Shown here: positions 33,101-34,880 of the stretch, one piece after another
Position numbering within the stretch: position 1 is the stretch's first letter
Layout: each line of letters opens with the position of its first letter
Source: a virus
IMG/VR virus record: IMGVR_UViG_3300010885_017259
Coordinates: 1-34,880 of that record
Strand: one strand, 5' to 3'
DNA: 34,880 bases
The notes under the pieces: generated by a model
Seen by the model: only the letters and a program-made list of their open reading frames with translations
Databases searched by the model: none
Told to the model about the DNA's origin: nothing
Made by a program: the position numbers and the translations under genes

Positions 33101-33392
33101 ATCTACTGCGTTTAAGTTCTACGTAGATGTGGCCAAACCAACAAACGCTAATATCAAGTTCTATTACAAGATTAGTGAAGTTGGCGATACAGTTGATTTG
33201 AGAGAAAAAGAATATACTGAAGTTACCGGTGTAACTGTTCAAGATTATCTTGGTGGTGAATTTAATGAAGTAGAAAAATTGGTAGAAAACCTTCCACAGT
33301 TTGATGCAATCGTATTTAAGATTGTATTCTTGTCTGATGATAGTTCTCAGATACCAAAATGTAAAAACCTACGTTTAGTTGCATTGGCATAA
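27177..33392 (+). CDS. Giant baseplate/fibre-base protein, DUF4815-type, with DUF4214-like segment
   Basis: A 2071-residue virion protein. The N-terminus FYRILFRPGRAVQARELTQL and QKQIERFGQSIYKEGSIVVP identify a DUF4815-type phage tail module. Residues about 500-560 include the ITGAATLFSNEITAGDYISI unit shared with other wedge proteins. Residues about 1262-1292 are a Pro-rich linker (EPDPAPAPVPPTPDYL) leading into YRYAFGRNPAPNEKQYWYD, a DUF4214-like segment. After that, GGMDPLAQSFFINTPIYLSK begins a jelly-roll-like domain seen in many phage baseplate proteins, followed by fibre-like repeats. The place after gp8 corresponds to T4 gp9-gp12, so it may replace several of those. AAAGG precedes the ATG. 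Confidence 0.82.
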   Translation: MAQNYNVNPYYDDYDETKQFYRILFRPGRAVQARELTQLQTSLQKQIERFGQSIYKEGSIVVPGGQAVDNKYNYVKLTASYGANTSDTKISSLINGTIRGLTSNVKAIVVNSISSTSGGDPSTIYVKYTASQPYSGGSNTVFQAGELITTQSGNVTLQVAATTPTGVATAFSVSSGVVFTKGVFAYFDSQTLIAEKYALANNTIIGFQVTESTATSAQYTSLLDPAVGASNYIAPGADRYKIALDLATRPVTFNANDDPNFIELIKIENGEVISQNLDPRYSILGDTFARRTYDESGNYIVKPYTLNIINHLKTSNVSSNGYYEAANGGDDNKLMTIIQPGKAYVRGYEVENIRTKYTIGNKARDYANVNNGVVSTTIGNYIYVTGLSSIPDLSLLPSVSFYDRYTVTAGSPSGTSIGTGKIRAMEFSSGTAGTTTAIYKCWLFDVSMTPGYVFERDVKQLFVDNAGYVDFTANISPTQIALSGSVSTTNGSNVITGAATLFSNEITAGDYISINSLSYRITSVTNAVSLLVATAPTANQSGLIAYYDTAAYNDTQYLAHLFELPYSTIKTVDPTNLETSYGVKRSYARTLSSNTVTISAGTDETFDSIATSSYILVVKSGTNAGQYLNPTTFVTRAVGGTSVTINLAALSNSPANVSAYATADVALVGKLTKTNTAADKKTKTLVSGATIDYTDANTAQATVVSLGKADVYKLTSVMMSPDAFGTAFNTTGDVDITDRYELDNGQKLTYYGLGKVRLKAGSPKPTNPIRITFDYFTHGSGDYFSVNSYTGIAYKDIPTFTDNRKTYQLRDCLDFRPRINDAGTGFTGAGAVVNDFIDPSSDVLTDYSYYLPRTDKIVLDKNGIFSIVEGISSLNPKEPNVSDDTMPLFVIKQKPYVFDITSDIEVTTIDNRRYTMRDIGRIENRVKNLEYYTTLNLLEKDTQSLQIQDSNGFDRFKNGFVVDNFAGHGVGDVYNRDYGVSIDYTKKELRPLSKTQFVPLQEINLTTPARTANNYVLTNDLITLPYTDVSYIKNEKASKTENINPFSVITWTGSIKLDPPSDIWFSEEELPMVAKNENGNYDQFGATSQSKGTYNAVWGNWRTNYYGSQRTDDRTGLDYAVSEGQDTKTNNDLVTNSALVPKMRSVKITFTAEGMKPKTRVNIFFDNINVTNYCNSINTNPIGANSALAAAATANSQNLITDETGKLTGEFHYLANLFNLPTGESTFVVTDSTAGGTDFETFAVAKFNSNGQLIKKPIPAAQVILEPPPTYVASAYVAEYVEPDPAPAPVPPTPDYLDVTYRYAFGRNPAPNEKQYWYDSFSKQVTNKGYASINALISASSVAGGAFVDVGAISPDLITVGDYNTAAADLYALTKQITDAGIRNNEQGRNGVNGITEIHLNNGGTKEVASDFTAKQITYAIAAINGAVPNATNTSNYWKGDAQSAVLTTVKAEPTAGYSYGANCLSAGGMDPLAQSFFINTPIYLSKLDVYFSSKDDTIPMRVQIRKMENGVPGSFILPSSEVVVYPSNINTSTDGSTATSISFESPVFLDSGEYAFVLLSDSINYRVWIAQVGEYDILTNAFISEQPYIGVLFKSQNASTWQADQFQDMKFNLYRAEFNTSVTGVVEFNVDDGYYDGISLGIDPFEVYANSNIMRVIHPAHGQVTGSSIKLNGFPLNGNLINSSANSKFFGINVSSLNSQTFTIDNVTLDSYTITLPSNVSNAITQTTRTGGASIQVTSDFAYDTYYPVISAVVPSGTTLVNKIKTTSSSTYAVDSAFTTIALDDVNFNSTKTLASNVNKQVAMSNTNPFIHRIEFSTSSSLVSPVIDTKQIGGVFARNLINNPTYSTQNKISANDIVTIANANNIIFTQVSGAQGLITLSGSQDKINATSIIKGTYINVTANNGVNAGQYRVIDVTNAGANISVYNVSTQNVSTNATATYTITNGRNFIAEEAAYDGSAYSKYITREIDFTNPSTAFKFYVDVAKPTNANIKFYYKISEVGDTVDLREKEYTEVTGVTVQDYLGGEFNEVEKLVENLPQFDAIVFKIVFLSDDSSQIPKCKNLRLVALA

Positions 33393-33393
33393 T

Positions 33394-33606
33394 ATGGAAT
33401 ACAAAGTAGAAGGCCACCCTGACCTGGTCAGGGATTCTAAAAGCAAAGCGATTATTAATATCAATCGTGGTGCTATGATGGAACATAAGTATAAAAAAGA
33501 TATGAAAACAACTGTCGAATCCTTATCTGATGAAATAGCATCAATAAAAGATGAATTCAGAGAAATCAAAGCTCTGTTACAACAGATTGCGTCTAAAGGA
33601 CAATAA
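33394..33606 (+). CDS. Small coiled-coil protein after the giant baseplate gene
   Basis: A 70-residue charged protein starting MEYKVEGHPDLVRDSKSKAI. Residues 31-66 (KKDMKTTVESLSDEIASIKD and on) form a predicted amphipathic helix with heptad spacing, so an oligomeric coiled coil is likely. The ATG at 33394 is chosen because it follows the upstream stop by one base; the longer frame would lie inside that gene. The stop overlaps the next start (taATG). Similar small genes lie here in related phages, without a function known to me. Confidence 0.7.
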   Translation: MEYKVEGHPDLVRDSKSKAIININRGAMMEHKYKKDMKTTVESLSDEIASIKDEFREIKALLQQIASKGQ

Positions 33607-33866
33607 TGGCAATTAATCAACTAACCACGGCAAATACATTCCAACAATGGTTGGGTGCTTCACAGTCTTTAATCACTACGACCAACAACTTAACAGATGG
33701 TGGTAACTCAGCAACATTCTATGCCAACACAAATGTGACAGTTGGTGGCAATTTAAATGTTACAAAACTTACAGGTTCTGCTAATACAGCAATTTACGCC
33801 AACATTGCTAATGCGGCAACAGTATCAACTGGCGACAGTCTTGCCTTTGCAATAGCATTAGGCTAA
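33606..33866 (+). CDS. Short fibre-like structural protein
   Basis: An 86-residue Asn/Thr/Ala-rich protein (MAINQLTTANTFQQWLGASQ; TNVTVGGNLNVTKLTGSANT). The VGGNLNVT motif is common in phage tail-fibre N-terminal parts. It may be a short fibre adapter or the remnant of a longer fibre. It is coupled to the upstream small gene by a one-base overlap and ends one base before a TATAAATA promoter. Confidence 0.65.
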   Translation: MAINQLTTANTFQQWLGASQSLITTTNNLTDGGNSATFYANTNVTVGGNLNVTKLTGSANTAIYANIANAATVSTGDSLAFAIALG

Positions 33867-33874
33867 TATAAATA
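33867..33874 (+). promoter_or_regulatory. T4-type late promoter (TATAAATA) for the fibre genes
   Basis: A perfect TATAAATA in the 29-base gap before the gene at 33896. The start codon is 21 bases downstream, with TAAGGAT (33881-33887) as ribosome site. Octamer, spacing and location match a late promoter for the fibre genes that follow. Confidence 0.85.
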
Positions 33875-33895
33875 CGGCATTAAGGATATCAAAAC

Positions 33896-34216
33896 ATGGC
33901 CAATTCTTTTAAAAATTATCACGTTAAAAATGCAAACACAGCTGCACAGACTATATTTACTGCTGGCGCTGGTGTTCAAGCAACAGTCATTGGCATGAGT
34001 ATTGCTAATATGACTACAGCACCAATTAGCGCTAACGTATTCATTACAGTTAGTGGCACAGACTATTTTATGGTTAAAGAAGCAACCATTGCAGTTGGTG
34101 GTGCTTTAGTTCCAATTGGTGGAGACCAAAAATTGGTACTAGAAGCAACTGATGCAATCAAAGTTTCAGCAACTGCCAACGCAGACGTTATTTTATCGGT
34201 GCTGGAGATTAGTTAA
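33896..34216 (+). CDS. Small beta-rich virion protein
   Basis: A 106-residue protein with mostly beta-strand character and no cysteine: SFKNYHVKNANTAAQTIFTA, GVQATVIGMSIANMTTAPIS, then a conserved DYFMVKEATIAVGGALVPIG and KLVLEATDAIKVSATANADV. I recognise this pattern from aquatic T4-like phages, where it is annotated as virion or hypothetical. The DYFMV..A.I..G..L...G..KLVLE plan reads like a small jelly-roll. It follows a TATAAATA promoter and precedes the tail fibre, so a fibre-attachment or decoration role is plausible. Its stop overlaps the next ATG (taATG). Confidence 0.75.
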   Translation: MANSFKNYHVKNANTAAQTIFTAGAGVQATVIGMSIANMTTAPISANVFITVSGTDYFMVKEATIAVGGALVPIGGDQKLVLEATDAIKVSATANADVILSVLEIS

Positions 34217-34880
34217 TGTATATCGGTAATACACCATCCACATCAGCTTTCATATCATTGACCGAAAGGTTTAATGGTGATAATACGACAACGGCTTTTA
34301 CATTATCACGAACAGTTTATGCTACTGGTGATATTGAAGTTATCGTTAACAATGTCCAACAAGACCCATTTACGGCTTATACTGTAAGTGGAACAACACT
34401 TACGTTTGACGGTGCTCCATCGTCCGGCACTGGTAACATTATTGTCACATATAGAAACAGTATCATAAGTAAATTTGTACCTAGTGATGGTACAGTTGTA
34501 ACAGCATCTATTGCCGATGGTGCAATCACTGGTGCCAAAATTGCAGCCTATACGATTCCATCTTCCGATTTAAGTAATACTGGTGTGACATTCGGTTCTT
34601 ATGGTGGCGCAACACAGATTCCAGTTGTTACAGTTGGCATAGATGGTCGTGTGACCTATGCAGCCAATGTAGCGTTTAGTGCGGTACCAACATACTCAAG
34701 TGGACCATTTGCGGTTGGTAACACATCTGGTGCAATTGCCAATACTTCATTAGATGTATATGGTGGTGTTGCTATGAACGTAGTAACATTGGCAACTTCA
34801 AGTAATACGATTAACGTAGCACTTGCAAATTACTTTGTTGTAAATCCAGCAGGAACAACAGCATTTGTATTCACTGGTGC
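34216..34880 (+). CDS. Tail fibre protein, N-terminal part (runs off the window)
   Basis: At least 221 residues, with no stop before the window ends. Residues 13-75 contain SLTERFNGDNTTTAFTLSRT, YATGDIEVIVNNVQQDPF and YTVSGTTLTFDGAPSSGTGN, the domain found at the start of many aquatic phage fibres. DGTVVTASIADGAITGAKIA and then FGSYGGATQIPVVTVGIDGR are further fibre-type repeats. The receptor-binding tip is outside the window. The start overlaps the upstream stop (taATG). Confidence 0.85.
   Translation, partial: MYIGNTPSTSAFISLTERFNGDNTTTAFTLSRTVYATGDIEVIVNNVQQDPFTAYTVSGTTLTFDGAPSSGTGNIIVTYRNSIISKFVPSDGTVVTASIADGAITGAKIAAYTIPSSDLSNTGVTFGSYGGATQIPVVTVGIDGRVTYAANVAFSAVPTYSSGPFAVGNTSGAIANTSLDVYGGVAMNVVTLATSSNTINVALANYFVVNPAGTTAFVFTG

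Noticed and set aside
1-34880. tRNA genes, CRISPR arrays, insertion sequences, integrase or attachment sites
   Set aside because: None was seen by eye on either strand; the intergenic gaps are too short for most of these and contain only promoters, ribosome sites and one terminator.

Overview
This window is a stretch of a T4-like, contractile-tailed (myovirus) double-stranded DNA phage genome. The evidence is a set of recognisable T4 homologues (gp32, gp59, gp33, DsbA, gp4, gp48, gp53, gp27, gp5, gp25, gp6, gp8 and a gp26-type protein), late-promoter octamers of the TATAAATA / NATAAATA type, and very tight gene packing with ATGA and TAATG overlaps. The DNA is AT-rich and the architecture resembles T4-like phages of aquatic bacteria (cyanophage or pelagiphage style) more than coliphage T4. 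The host is probably a Gram-negative bacterium: the phage encodes a lipobox lipoprotein, a SleB-type wall hydrolase and a membrane-piercing spike. The host cannot be named from sequence alone.

Region 1 (1-6842, + strand) holds small accessory and early/middle genes. Two sigma70-like promoters (408-435 and 2312-2340) drive a Gp88-family protein, a lipoprotein, a small membrane protein, several conserved phage proteins of unknown role, a MazG-type nucleotide pyrophosphohydrolase, a PD-(D/E)XK exonuclease, a cupin and a SleB-like endolysin followed by a small membrane protein. Region 2 (6857-9803, +) is a replication and late-transcription block, dsbA / Zn-ribbon protein / 33 / 59 / HAD phosphatase / 32. 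It follows the T4 order dsbA-33-59-32 with two inserted genes and ends at a strong intrinsic terminator (9825-9849).

Region 3 (9848-14612, - strand) is an inverted island. Read in its own direction it encodes a gp4-type head-completion nuclease, an unknown conserved protein, a gp54/gp19-type tube protein, a gp26-type hub/assembly protein and a 665-residue tape-measure-like protein with a peptidoglycan-cleaving domain. The gp26-type gene ends in a slippery A_AAT_TTT / T_TTT_TTC run. It is followed, in the -1 frame, by an open frame of about 63 codons that lacks any usable start for its first part and stops exactly at the tape-measure start. This is the layout of the lambda G/GT and P2 E/E+E' tail-assembly chaperones, and is the most interesting feature of the window.

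Region 4 (14645-34880, + strand) is the baseplate and fibre operon: gp48, gp53, gp27, a gp5 split into an OB-fold protein and a separate beta-helix spike with an HxH tip, an unknown protein, gp25, gp6, a large gp7-position protein, gp8, a 2071-residue DUF4815-type protein with an internal DUF4214-like segment, three small structural proteins and the start of a tail fibre that runs off the window. gp33 in region 2 would help the phage-modified RNA polymerase use the TATAAATA promoters found at 14612, 33867 and (minus strand) 14158-14165. No tRNA, CRISPR array, insertion sequence or integrase was seen.
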